Part shown: piece after piece, positions 26,630 through 35,176 of the stretch
How positions within the stretch are numbered: position 1 is the stretch's first letter
Layout: each line of letters opens with the position of its first letter
Origin: Pseudomonadota bacterium
GTDB taxonomy: Bacteria; Pseudomonadota; Alphaproteobacteria; Sphingomonadales; Sphingomonadaceae
Reading direction: 5' to 3'
NCBI GenBank assembly: GCA_023445495.1
Contig: JAEXLC010000223.1
Span: 14,338-78,337 of the forward strand
Length of the DNA: 64,000 nucleotides
Program-made: the position numbers and the translations under genes
Notes under the pieces: model-generated
Databases searched by the model: none
The model's input: the letters and a program-made list of their open reading frames with translations, nothing else
What the model was told of the DNA's origin: nothing

Positions 26630-27396
26630 CAGATGCACCACGGCGCCTTGCCGCTTTCCCACAGGCTCTGGAGCATCTGCTTCTCGCGCAGCGTGTCCAT
26701 CGGCTGCCAGAAGCCGTGATGCTCATAGGCCATCAGCTCGCCGTCGGTAGCAAGGTTGCGCAGCGGCTCCTGCTCCCACAGCGTCGCGTCGCCCTCGATA
26801 TAGTCGAGCACCTTGGGCGAGAGCACGAAGAAGCCGCCATTGATCATGCCGCCATCGCCCTGCGGCTTTTCGAGGAACTGCTCGACCTGGCCGTTCTCGA
26901 TCTGCAGCGCGCCGAAGCGGCCCGGCGGATAGGTGGCGGTGAGCGTCGCGGCCTTGCCGTGCGCGCGGTGGAACTCGAGCGTCTTGGCGATGTCGATATC
27001 GCCCACGCCGTCGCCATAGGTGAAGAAGAAGAACTCTTCGTCCTTCACCAGATCGCCGACGCGCTTCAGGCGGCCGCCGGTCTGCGACTCGTCACCGGTG
27101 TCGACCAGCGTGACCTTCCACGGCTCGGCGCGCTTCTCGTGCACGATCATCTTGTTCTCGACCATGTCGAACGTCACGTCCGACATGTGGAGGAAGTAGT
27201 TCGCGAAATATTCCTTGATGATGTAGCCCTTGTAGCCACAGCAGATGATGAATTCCGTCACGCCGTGCGCGGCGTAGATCTTCATGATGTGCCACAGGAT
27301 CGGGCGGCCGCCGATCTCGATCATCGGCTTCGGACGCAGACTGGTCTCTTCGGCGAAACGCGTGCCGAGCCCCCCAGCCAGAATGACTGCCTTCAT
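26626..27396 (-). CDS. rfbF: glucose-1-phosphate cytidylyltransferase
   Basis: A 256-residue nucleotidyltransferase making CDP-glucose from CTP and glucose-1-phosphate, the first step of CDP-3,6-dideoxyhexose synthesis. The N-terminal signature AVILAGGLGTRFAEET, RPKPMIEIGG and the family-specific CGYKGYIIKEYF are present at full length. Translationally coupled to rfbG. Confidence 0.96.
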   Translation of the reverse strand: MKAVILAGGLGTRFAEETSLRPKPMIEIGGRPILWHIMKIYAAHGVTEFIICCGYKGYIIKEYFANYFLHMSDVTFDMVENKMIVHEKRAEPWKVTLVDTGDESQTGGRLKRVGDLVKDEEFFFFTYGDGVGDIDIAKTLEFHRAHGKAATLTATYPPGRFGALQIENGQVEQFLEKPQGDGGMINGGFFVLSPKVLDYIEGDATLWEQEPLRNLATDGELMAYEHHGFWQPMDTLREKQMLQSLWESGKAPWCIW

Positions 27397-27408
27397 CGGT
27401 TCTTACCC

Positions 27409-28398
27409 TCAATTCGAGCTTACGAAAGCATCTGAGAAGAAGCGCTTGGCCGGCAGGCCGAGCGCAAGCAGCGCGGTGCGGGCCGACGCGATCATCGCGT
27501 TGGATCCGCATGCGTAGACAACAGTATCTTCCGGATCGATTCCGTCCCGGACAGCTGCATCCTGAACATAGCCGCGCGCCCCCTCCCAGGCGGCTTCCCT
27601 ATTCGAAAGCAGATGATGCACTGCAATGTCCAGCCCCAAGGCGACCGGATCCCAGCAGAAGCTCTCTGCCTCCCGGTTGCCCCAGAACACCCGGAGACGG
27701 TGCCGGGCGGCGCGTTCCGCATCCGCCGCGAACTCCTCCAGCAGCGCCTTCACCGGTGCGATCCCGGTGCCGGTGGCGAGGAAGACGATGTCGCGCGGCC
27801 CCTCGTCGCGCAGGAAGAAGGTCCCGAACGGCCCCTCGATCCGGATCAGGTCGTTGGGCTTGGCCCGCTCGAACCAATATTCGCTGAGCCGCCCGCCCGG
27901 ATAGCGCTTGATGATGAGCTCGAGCAGCCCGTCCGCGCGCGGCGCGTTGGCCAGCGAATAGCTGCGCCGCACGCCCTCGGCGAGCACATCGACATATTGC
28001 CCGGGCAGGAAGCGCATCGGCGACGCCGGCGGCGTGCGCAGGACCACCTTCACGATATCGGGCGCCAGCCGCTCGATCGAGCCGATGCGACTCGGCATCG
28101 TCTTGATCTCCAGCCCCTGGAGCCGGTCGAGCGGCTCGATGTCGAGCTCGACGTCGCTGGTCGCCGCGCGGCAGCAGGTCAGGACCAGCCCGGCGGCCGC
28201 TTCCTCCGCCGTCAGACCTTCCGCCTCGGACTTGAGGATCGCCGTTTCCCCGGACAGCACCGGCGCCTTGCAGATGCCGCAACGTCCCGTGCGGCAGCTA
28301 TACTCCAGCGTGACGCCCTGGACACGTGCGGCGTCCAGAATCGTGACCGTGGGATCGGCGGGAAAGGTGCGCCCCGTGTTGAGCATGACGTTAGGCAT
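27409..28398 (-). CDS. rfbI: CDP-6-deoxy-delta-3,4-glucoseen reductase (E3)
   Basis: A 329-residue flavin/iron-sulfur reductase passing electrons from NAD(P)H to RfbH. Residues 1-90 are a plant-type [2Fe-2S] ferredoxin domain (YSCRTGRCGICKAPV and LTCC), followed by an FAD domain (RSYSLANAP, RLSEYWF) and an NAD domain (FLATGTGIAP, YACGSNAMI). First gene of the rfbIFGH operon. A promoter candidate ends only a few bases before the ATG; no Shine-Dalgarno is visible, and an internal ATG four codons on (MLNTG) is an alternative start. Confidence 0.94.
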   Translation of the reverse strand: MPNVMLNTGRTFPADPTVTILDAARVQGVTLEYSCRTGRCGICKAPVLSGETAILKSEAEGLTAEEAAAGLVLTCCRAATSDVELDIEPLDRLQGLEIKTMPSRIGSIERLAPDIVKVVLRTPPASPMRFLPGQYVDVLAEGVRRSYSLANAPRADGLLELIIKRYPGGRLSEYWFERAKPNDLIRIEGPFGTFFLRDEGPRDIVFLATGTGIAPVKALLEEFAADAERAARHRLRVFWGNREAESFCWDPVALGLDIAVHHLLSNREAAWEGARGYVQDAAVRDGIDPEDTVVYACGSNAMIASARTALLALGLPAKRFFSDAFVSSN

Positions 28399-28810
28399 AG
28401 ACGGCGCGCTGATAGTTGTTTCTCGTTTCTAGTCCAACATCCAAAAACTTAGCTGCGACAATTTCGGGATGAAACTTGACCGAAAAAGCATTGACACCGC
28501 TTCGGTTGTGCCTGCAAAATTCGCACGCACTCGGAATATTCGGCCATTTCGGGGTAAAAAATGTTGGCCGATCGAGGGAGAAATCGTTGAGATAGAGGCG
28601 CTTCCTCAGAAGCGCGTCATCCGCCTGCCATCCTTTCTGCATCTTGCGCCAACCGATCCCAAGAGCGATTGGCGATGCAGTTACGGATTTTGCAATCCGG
28701 ATCCGTCTCGGGCGACAGGCTCTGTCGTGACTTAAAAGTTTCACACCTTTGAAGCAGCCGAAGGAAGAGGGCAGCTTCGATTAGTTGAGTTGGTGCGGGG
28801 AGATTAGCAC
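28399..28810. other. divergent AT-richer control region between the two CDP-sugar operons
   Basis: This 412-bp stretch is clearly lower in GC than its surroundings. Short open frames exist on both strands (for example 28469-28735) but lack codon bias and ribosome sites, so I call no gene. It holds a minus-strand promoter for rfbI and a plus-strand candidate, TTGACA (28491-28496), 18 bp, CAAAAT (28515-28520). An inverted repeat CGACAG-GCT-CTGTCG lies at 28713-28727 and a hairpin GGATT/AATCC at 28685-28698. The sharp base-composition change hints at a junction of transferred DNA or a long regulated leader. Confidence 0.5.
28409..28437 (-). promoter_or_regulatory. promoter of the rfbIFGH operon
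   Basis: On the minus strand TTGGAC (plus 28432-28437), a 17-bp spacer and TATCAG (plus 28409-28414). Transcription would start about 4 nt before the rfbI ATG, so the message would be almost leaderless. Confidence 0.5.
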
Positions 28811-29614
28811 GTGAATGAGTATGAAAAGCGGATGCTTGCGCTCTTGGAGGAGGGCAAGGCCAAGCATCAGATCGTCGCCATCAAGGCCGAGTTCGAGGCC
28901 GAAGGTACGCGTGTCGACGAGCTGCTGCGCCTCCTGGAAATCACCCGCCGTGCGGGTCTGAAGGTAGCGATCAAGATCGGCGGCTGCGAAGCGATGCGCG
29001 ATCTGATCGAGTGCCGGCTCTACGGCGTGGACTACATCATCGCGCCGATGGTCGAGACCCCCTACGCGCTGTCCAAGTTCATCGCCGCGAAGGACAAGTT
29101 CTATCCGCGCGACGAGCAGGACGATGTCAGCTTCCTGTTCAATCTCGAAACGTTCAGCACGTTCGAGAAGCTCGAAGAGATGGCCGAGATCGCCCGCAAG
29201 GGCCGCGTCGGCATGGTCTTCGGCCGCGTCGATTTCGCCGGCTCGATGGGCCACACGCGCGATTTCGTGAACAGCGACGACATGCGCGACTTCGTCGTGA
29301 AGAGCGGTAAGGTCGCTCGCGAGAACGGCCTCGAGCTGGTCGTCGGCGGTGGCGTGAGCCCCGATTCGATCCCGCTGCTCAGCGCCGCGCGCGAAGAGCG
29401 TCTTGACCGCTTCGAGACCCGCAAGGTCATCTTCGACGGTGGCGTGCTCGCCAACCCGGCGTCCGCGACCGCGGGCATGGAGCTGGCGATCCAGTTCGAG
29501 CTGCTCTGGCTCAAGAACAAGCGCGATTACTACAAGACGATCGCCGCCGAGGACGAAGCTCGCATCGCGATGATGGAAAAGCGCCAGAAGGGCGCCATCA
29601 AGGCTGCTGCCTAA
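28811..29614 (+). CDS. HpcH/HpaI-family aldolase
   Basis: A 267-residue TIM-barrel protein of the HpcH/HpaI aldolase / citrate lyase beta family, class II pyruvate-type aldolases. The likely metal ligands are the Glu of FNLETF and the Asp of VFGRVDFAGSMG, matching the family pattern. Start is GTG 28811 with GGGGAG nine bases upstream. It begins an operon with a ThDP enzyme, a HAD phosphatase and an SDR. Reaction unknown: it may release or add a 2-keto acid during assembly of a branched sugar. The C-terminal ~25 residues form a charged helix. Confidence 0.85.
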   Translation: MNEYEKRMLALLEEGKAKHQIVAIKAEFEAEGTRVDELLRLLEITRRAGLKVAIKIGGCEAMRDLIECRLYGVDYIIAPMVETPYALSKFIAAKDKFYPRDEQDDVSFLFNLETFSTFEKLEEMAEIARKGRVGMVFGRVDFAGSMGHTRDFVNSDDMRDFVVKSGKVARENGLELVVGGGVSPDSIPLLSAAREERLDRFETRKVIFDGGVLANPASATAGMELAIQFELLWLKNKRDYYKTIAAEDEARIAMMEKRQKGAIKAAA

Positions 29615-29619
29615 CCGTC

Positions 29620-31476
29620 ATGACCAAGATGCGCGTTGCCGATTTGATCGCCCGCCTGCTCGTCGAGCACGGCGTAACCGACATGTTCATGCTCACCGGC
29701 GGGGGTGCGATGCACCTCAACGATGCGTTCGGACGTGCCGAAGGCCTGCGTAAGGTCTTCGTCCACCACGAACAGGCCGCATCGATCGCGGCGGAGAGCT
29801 ATTGCCGCCTGTCGAACCGTCCCGCGGCAGTGAACGTGACCACCGGTCCCGGTGGCGTCAACGCGCTCAACGGCGTTTACGGTGCCTATGTCGATTCGAT
29901 CGGCATGGTCATCGTGTCGGGTCAGGTGAAGCGCGAGACCTGCGCCTTCAACTACCCCCTGCCCCTGCGCCAGCTGGGCGACCAGGAAGTGGACATCGTC
30001 GAGATGGTCCGCGGCATCACCAAATATGCCGTGGTGCTCGACGATCCGCTCCAGGCGCGCAAGGTGGTCGAGAAGGCACTCTATCTCTGCACCCGCGGAC
30101 GCCCCGGCCCGGTGTGGATCGACGTGCCGATCGACGTGCAGGCCGCGCCGGTCGACTTCGACGCGCTTGAGCCCTTCGATCCGGCCGAGCTGGATCGCAA
30201 GGGCGAAGCCGACAACACCAGCGCGGAGCTGAACGCGCTGTCCGGCGACGCGCTCGACCGCGAAGTCGCCGCGCTGATGGCCGAGCTGCATGCCGCCGAG
30301 CGCCCGGTCGTCCTGGCCGGCGCCGGCGTGCGCCTTTCGGGCCAGCATGCCGAGTTCCTGCGTTTCGTCGAGCGCCTTGGCGTGCCCGTCGTCACCGGCT
30401 GGAACGCGCATGACGCGATCCCGAACAGCCACCCGCTCTATGTCGGCCGTCCCGGCACGGTCGGCGATCGCGGCGGCAATTTCGCGGTGCAGACCGCGGA
30501 TTATGTGCTGGTGCTGGGATCGCGCCTGAACATCCGCCAGATCAGCTACAACTGGAAGAGCTTCGCGCGGAACGCCCGCGTCGCGATGGTCGATATCGAC
30601 AAGACCGAGCTCGCCAAGCCGACGCTGTCGCTGCATCGCCCGGTCCACGCCAATCTGGTCGACTTCTTCGCCGCGGCGGAGAAGATCGCGGCGCCGGCCG
30701 ATGATGCCGCCCAGGCGCGCAAGGCGTTCCTCGATCGCAGCCGCGCGCTCGCCGCTCGCTATCCGGTGGTGCTGCCCGAGTATCGCGACACCGAATCGCC
30801 GATCAACCCCTATGTCTTCGCCCAGGCGCTGTTCGACGAGCTCGAGGAAGGCGACATCATCGTCTCGGGCGATGGCACGGCCTGCGTCACCATCTTCCAG
30901 GCGGCGAACCTGAAGCCCGGCCAGCGGCTGTTCACCAACTCCGGCTGCGCCTCGATGGGCTATGACCTGCCGGCGGCGATCGGTGCCTATTATGCCGGCG
31001 GCGGCCGCCGCATCATCTGCCTTGCCGGCGACGGTAGCATCATGATGAACCTGCAGGAGCTGCAGACCATCGTCGGCCAGAACCTGCCGGTGAAGATCTT
31101 CGTGCTCAACAATGACGGCTATCACTCGATCCGCCAGTCGCAGCAGAACCACTTCCCGGACAACATCGTCGGATGCGGCCCGGACAGCGGCCTGAGCTTC
31201 CCCGATTTCGCCCGGCTGGCCCAGGGCTTCGGCTTCCCGGCGGCGCGGGTGGACAGCCATGGCGGCCTGCCCGAGACGATCCGCGCGACGCTGGCCGGCG
31301 ACGGCCCGCAACTGTGCGAGGTGATGATCGACAAGCGCCAGGAGTTCGCGCCCAAGCTGAGCTCGCGGCGCCTCGAGGACGGCACCATGGTATCGCCGAC
31401 GCTGGAAGACCTCTCCCCTTTCCTCCCGCGCGAGGAACTGGCCGAGGCGATGGCGGCGAGCGAAGTGGCGGCGTGA
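29620..31476 (+). CDS. ThDP-dependent acetolactate-synthase-like enzyme
   Basis: A 618-residue three-domain thiamine-diphosphate enzyme. The cofactor-activating Glu is in VHHEQAASIAAE, the central domain is Rossmann-like, and the C-terminal domain has the metal/ThDP motif starting GDGSIMMNLQ and ending VLNNDGY. It lies 5 bp after the aldolase gene. Similar enzymes in surface-sugar clusters (YerE of yersiniose synthesis) add a two-carbon unit from pyruvate to CDP-4-keto-3,6-dideoxyhexose. Since that acceptor is made by the divergent rfb operon, the same role is a reasonable inference. A plain acetolactate synthase is unlikely because no small regulatory subunit is present. Confidence 0.88.
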   Translation: MTKMRVADLIARLLVEHGVTDMFMLTGGGAMHLNDAFGRAEGLRKVFVHHEQAASIAAESYCRLSNRPAAVNVTTGPGGVNALNGVYGAYVDSIGMVIVSGQVKRETCAFNYPLPLRQLGDQEVDIVEMVRGITKYAVVLDDPLQARKVVEKALYLCTRGRPGPVWIDVPIDVQAAPVDFDALEPFDPAELDRKGEADNTSAELNALSGDALDREVAALMAELHAAERPVVLAGAGVRLSGQHAEFLRFVERLGVPVVTGWNAHDAIPNSHPLYVGRPGTVGDRGGNFAVQTADYVLVLGSRLNIRQISYNWKSFARNARVAMVDIDKTELAKPTLSLHRPVHANLVDFFAAAEKIAAPADDAAQARKAFLDRSRALAARYPVVLPEYRDTESPINPYVFAQALFDELEEGDIIVSGDGTACVTIFQAANLKPGQRLFTNSGCASMGYDLPAAIGAYYAGGGRRIICLAGDGSIMMNLQELQTIVGQNLPVKIFVLNNDGYHSIRQSQQNHFPDNIVGCGPDSGLSFPDFARLAQGFGFPAARVDSHGGLPETIRATLAGDGPQLCEVMIDKRQEFAPKLSSRRLEDGTMVSPTLEDLSPFLPREELAEAMAASEVAA

Positions 31477-32135
31477 TCCGCCACGTCATCTTCGATCTCG
31501 ATGGCACCCTGGTCGACAGCTGCGCGACCTGTGTCGAGATCCTGTCGGGCATGCTCGCAGAGCGCGACAGCGGCGGCGCGGCGATCGATCCGGTCGCCGC
31601 GCGCAGCTATATGAGCCGCGGCGGGCTGGACATGGTCCGCGGGCTGCTGGGCGATGCCTGCGTCGATGGCGAGGCGGATCTCGCGGATTTCCGTGCCCGC
31701 TATCATGCGCACGACACCTCGGTGGAAACGCTGTTCCCCGGCGTGGCCGAGGGGCTGTCGCGGCTGCGCGCGGCCGGGCTGACGCTGTCGATCTGCTCGA
31801 ACAAGCCGCAGGGCCTGTGCGAAAAGGTCCTCGCCGATACCGGGCTTGCCAGGCATTTCGCCTTTGTCGTGGGCGGGCAGAAGGGGCTGCGCCCCAAGCC
31901 GGCGCCCGACCTGCTGGATGCCGTGCTTGCTCGCCTTGGCAAGGATGCGGCGACCTGCGCATTCGTCGGCGACAGCGAGCTCGATCACCAGGTCGCGGCG
32001 GCGGCGGGGATTCCCTTCTATTTCCTGACGCACGGCTATGCCGAGCCCGGCTGGAAAGCGCGGGATTGCACGATCCACGACTCGTTCGCGCCCCTGACCG
32101 ACGCCCTGCTGGCGCGCGCGGCGGCACATGCTTGA
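31473..32135 (+). CDS. HAD-superfamily phosphatase (Gph-like)
   Basis: A 220-residue HAD hydrolase with all four motifs: VIFDLDGTLVDS, the Ser of SICSNKP, the Lys of RPKPAPDLL and GDSELDHQ. A helical cap lies between motifs I and II. It starts with GTG overlapping the preceding stop (GTGA). Would dephosphorylate a small sugar or acid phosphate in the cytoplasm; the substrate is probably an intermediate or by-product of the neighbouring sugar pathway. Confidence 0.9.
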   Translation: MIRHVIFDLDGTLVDSCATCVEILSGMLAERDSGGAAIDPVAARSYMSRGGLDMVRGLLGDACVDGEADLADFRARYHAHDTSVETLFPGVAEGLSRLRAAGLTLSICSNKPQGLCEKVLADTGLARHFAFVVGGQKGLRPKPAPDLLDAVLARLGKDAATCAFVGDSELDHQVAAAAGIPFYFLTHGYAEPGWKARDCTIHDSFAPLTDALLARAAAHA

Positions 32136-33087
32136 GCCGGCCATAGCGCGTGCGCTGGCCGATACCGACCGCCCCCTTGTCATCACGGGGGCGAGCGGAT
32201 GGCTGGGGCTGGCCACGCTCGACCTGCTCGAGCGCGCGCTCGGGGCGGCCTTTGCCGATCGGGTGCAGTGCTTCGGGTCGGCGCCGCGCGATCTCGACCT
32301 GGGGGACGGGCGGGTGGTCCGCCAGCGTGCGCTCGCCGACCTCGCCACTGTCGCGCGGCCCGGCGCCTGGGTGCTCCATTTCGCGTTCCTGACCAAGGAC
32401 CGTGCCGAGGCGATGGACGACGACGCCTATCGCGCCGCCAACCAGCAGATCAGCGATACGGTGCTGGCAGGGCTCGACGCGATCGACGCCGCGGCGGTGT
32501 TCGTCGCGTCGTCGGGGGCCGCGTACAAGGCGGAGGACCCCGCCGCCTCGCCCGCGATGCGCCTCTACGGCGCGATGAAGCGCGAGGACGAGGACCGCTT
32601 CGCCGACTGGGCCACGGCCCGGGGCAAGCGCGCGGTGATCGGCCGGATCTTCAACATCACCGGTCCCTTCATCAACAAGCACCAGGCCTATGCGATGGCC
32701 AGCTTCATCCTCGATGCGCTCGCGGCACGGCCGATCGAAGTCCGGGCACCCCGCGAAGTCATCCGCGGCTATGTCGCGATCCGCGAACTGGTGTCGCTGA
32801 TCTTCGCATTGCTGGCCGACGCGCCGTCGGGCGTGACGCGCTTCGATACCGGCGGCGAGGCCCTGGAGCTCGGCGCGGTCGCCGCGGTGGTCGCCGAGGT
32901 GCTGGAAGGGCCGGGCGTCCATCGGGCCCCGATCACCGATCCGGCAGCGGACCGGTATGCCGGCGACGCCGAGGCCTATGCCGGGCTGCTCGCCCGCCAC
33001 GACATCGCACCCGTGCCGCTCGCTCGGCAGGTGCATGAAACTGCTCACTACTTACAGGTTGCGCATCGCTATTCGGCGGTGACTTGA
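32128..33087 (+). CDS. NAD-dependent epimerase/dehydratase (extended SDR)
   Basis: A 319-residue extended SDR with the nucleotide motif TGASGWLG and a catalytic set SSGAAY...LYGAMKRED (Ser, Tyr, Lys). It overlaps the HAD gene by 8 bp. Likely the final 4-keto reductase or epimerase of the nucleotide sugar, comparable in role to YerF, abequose or tyvelose synthases, though I see no signature that picks one of them. Confidence 0.85.
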   Translation: MLEPAIARALADTDRPLVITGASGWLGLATLDLLERALGAAFADRVQCFGSAPRDLDLGDGRVVRQRALADLATVARPGAWVLHFAFLTKDRAEAMDDDAYRAANQQISDTVLAGLDAIDAAAVFVASSGAAYKAEDPAASPAMRLYGAMKREDEDRFADWATARGKRAVIGRIFNITGPFINKHQAYAMASFILDALAARPIEVRAPREVIRGYVAIRELVSLIFALLADAPSGVTRFDTGGEALELGAVAAVVAEVLEGPGVHRAPITDPAADRYAGDAEAYAGLLARHDIAPVPLARQVHETAHYLQVAHRYSAVT

Positions 33088-33157
33088 TGCCAACCACCAA
33101 CTATAGCGCGGCGGACACCTCGACGTCGCCAATCCACACAGGCAACCGGATCCAAGC

Positions 33158-35176
33158 ATGACTTCTTTCCAGATTGGCAGCGAGTGCTTGCCTGAATCCT
33201 CTCCGCGCCGCCTTCGCCACACCCTGGCGGCCACTTCTGCAGCCCTGGCGCTGTTCGCCAGCGCGGCTCCGGCCTGGGCGCAGGTGAATGACTCCAATAC
33301 GCCTTATGGCTCGCCGCTCGGGCAGAGCCAGAACGGCCAGAACAGCAACAATAACAACCAGAATGGTCAGTCGGGCCAGAGCTCGTCGAACCAGGGCCAG
33401 TACAACCAGAACCAGGGCGCTTCGGGCTCGTCCTCGACCGCCTATGAGCCGACCTCGATCGATCGATCGAGCAACAGCCGGGATTCGAGCAACTCGAACC
33501 AGATCGGCGGCATGCGCACCAGCGACGGCATGCTGGACACCGAGCTGCTGCGCCTGCGCCAGCCGCTCAAGCCCGGCGAGTTCGAGACCTGGGCGCGCGC
33601 CGTTACCGGCCGCAGCACCCTGAAGCGCTTCGGCAGCGACCTGTTGCTGCCGGGCTCGCGCGACTTCGCCGTGCCCGCGACCTCGACCATCCCGCCCGAC
33701 TATGCCTTGAATGTCGGTGACACCGTCTCGATCTCGCTGACCGGATCGGTCGAAGGCAGCGTCGACGTGGAGATCGACCGCAACGGCCGCATCTTCCTGC
33801 CCAATGTCGGCTCGGTCTCGCTGGTCGGCGTGCGCTACCGCGACCTGAAGGACCGCATCTCGGCGGCGATCGGCCGCAAATATCGCGGCTATGAAGTGAC
33901 CGTCTCGGTCACCCAGCTGCGCGGCGTCCGCGTCTATGTCACCGGCTTCGCCGCCCATCCGGGCGCCTATTCGGTCAACAGCCTCTCGACGCTGGTCAAC
34001 GCGGTCCTGCAGGCGGGCGGTCCCGCCGCCGGCGGCAGCTTCCGCTCGGCGAAGCTCTATCGCAACGGCCAGGAAGTGGCCGATTTCGACCTCTACCAGC
34101 TGCTGCGCGAAGGCGATCGCTCGCACGATCCGCTGCTGCAGAACGAAGACGTGATCTTCATCCCGGCAGTCGGCCGCCAGATCGCGGTGATCGGCAGCGT
34201 TAACGAGGAAGCGATCTACGAAGTGAAGCCGGGCGAGAGCCTTGACGACGCACTGCGTGTCGCCGGCGGACCGACCAACCTCGCAGATGCCTCGCGACTG
34301 ATCCTGTATCGCCAGTCCGATCAGGACACGGTCGGCAGCCGTCAGATCGAGCGCACCGCCGCGGCGAGCCTGGCTGCCGAGGCAGGCGACATCATCCAGA
34401 TCCTGCCGCAGGGCAGCCTTGCCCGCCCGCTCGATCGCCAGCAGGCGATCGTGCGGATCGAAGGCGAAGTGAACAAGCCCGGCAACTATTATGTCGCGCC
34501 GAACACGCCGCTGGCGGAAGTGGTTGCGATGGCAGGCGGGCTCACCCCGCGCGCCTATGTCTACGGCACGCGCTTCTCGCGCGAGTCCGTGCGGGCCCAG
34601 CAGCGCCGCGGCTTCCTCGATGCCGTCGACCAGATGGAGATGGCGCTCGCCGCCGCACCGCTGACCGGCAACGGCCTGGGCGACCAGACCCAGCGCCAGG
34701 CCCAGGTCACTTCGGCCAAGGCCTTCCTCGACCAGCTGCGCAAGAAGGAGCCGGACGGCCGCCTGGTGCTCGACGTCACCCCGGTCGATGTCGCGCTTCC
34801 CACCAATCTCGCGGTCGAGAACAACGATCGCATCGTGATCCCCCCGCGGGTGGACACGGTCGGCGTGTTCGGCGCGGTCTATCGCCCCGCCTCGTTCATC
34901 GTCGGCGGCGGCAAGAAGACCCGCGTGAGCGACTATGTCGAGCAGGCCGGCGGCACCATCCGCGGCGCAGATCGCGGCAACATCTTCGTGGTGCGGGCCA
35001 ATGGCTCGGTGCTGACGCGCAAGCGTGGCGCGATGGGGGCCAAGGTGCTTCCGGGTGACACCGTCTTCGTGCCGATCCGCACCGAGAACTACTCGCTGCT
35101 GGCCAAGATCCGCGACATCTCGCAGGTCGTCGCCCAGTTCGGCATTGCCGCCCTCGCGATCGCGGCGATCAACTGA
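33158..35176 (+). CDS. Wza-like polysaccharide export protein with several SLBB domains
   Basis: A 672-residue outer-membrane export channel component. A signal peptide ending AAPAWAQ has no lipobox Cys, unlike E. coli Wza. Residues ~45-115 are low complexity and rich in N, Q, S and G (QNGQNSNNNNQNGQSGQ). Next come the Poly_export domain (YALNVGDTVSISLTGSVEG) and repeated SLBB domains (VYVTGFAAHPGAYSVN, IEGEVNKPGNYYVAPN, VFGAVYRPASFIVGGG), with a hydrophobic C-terminus. It is nearly twice the length of Wza because of extra SLBB repeats. First gene of an operon with wzz and glycosyltransferases. Confidence 0.92.
   Translation: MTSFQIGSECLPESSPRRLRHTLAATSAALALFASAAPAWAQVNDSNTPYGSPLGQSQNGQNSNNNNQNGQSGQSSSNQGQYNQNQGASGSSSTAYEPTSIDRSSNSRDSSNSNQIGGMRTSDGMLDTELLRLRQPLKPGEFETWARAVTGRSTLKRFGSDLLLPGSRDFAVPATSTIPPDYALNVGDTVSISLTGSVEGSVDVEIDRNGRIFLPNVGSVSLVGVRYRDLKDRISAAIGRKYRGYEVTVSVTQLRGVRVYVTGFAAHPGAYSVNSLSTLVNAVLQAGGPAAGGSFRSAKLYRNGQEVADFDLYQLLREGDRSHDPLLQNEDVIFIPAVGRQIAVIGSVNEEAIYEVKPGESLDDALRVAGGPTNLADASRLILYRQSDQDTVGSRQIERTAAASLAAEAGDIIQILPQGSLARPLDRQQAIVRIEGEVNKPGNYYVAPNTPLAEVVAMAGGLTPRAYVYGTRFSRESVRAQQRRGFLDAVDQMEMALAAAPLTGNGLGDQTQRQAQVTSAKAFLDQLRKKEPDGRLVLDVTPVDVALPTNLAVENNDRIVIPPRVDTVGVFGAVYRPASFIVGGGKKTRVSDYVEQAGGTIRGADRGNIFVVRANGSVLTRKRGAMGAKVLPGDTVFVPIRTENYSLLAKIRDISQVVAQFGIAALAIAAIN

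Noticed and set aside
27085..27105. CACCGGTGTC inside rfbF as another LacI operator
   Set aside because: It encodes conserved VDTG codons within a gene outside the uronate locus, and only part of the palindrome is present.
28469..28735. Small plus-strand frame in the AT-richer spacer as a gene
   Set aside because: No ribosome site or sphingomonad codon bias, and competing frames exist on both strands.
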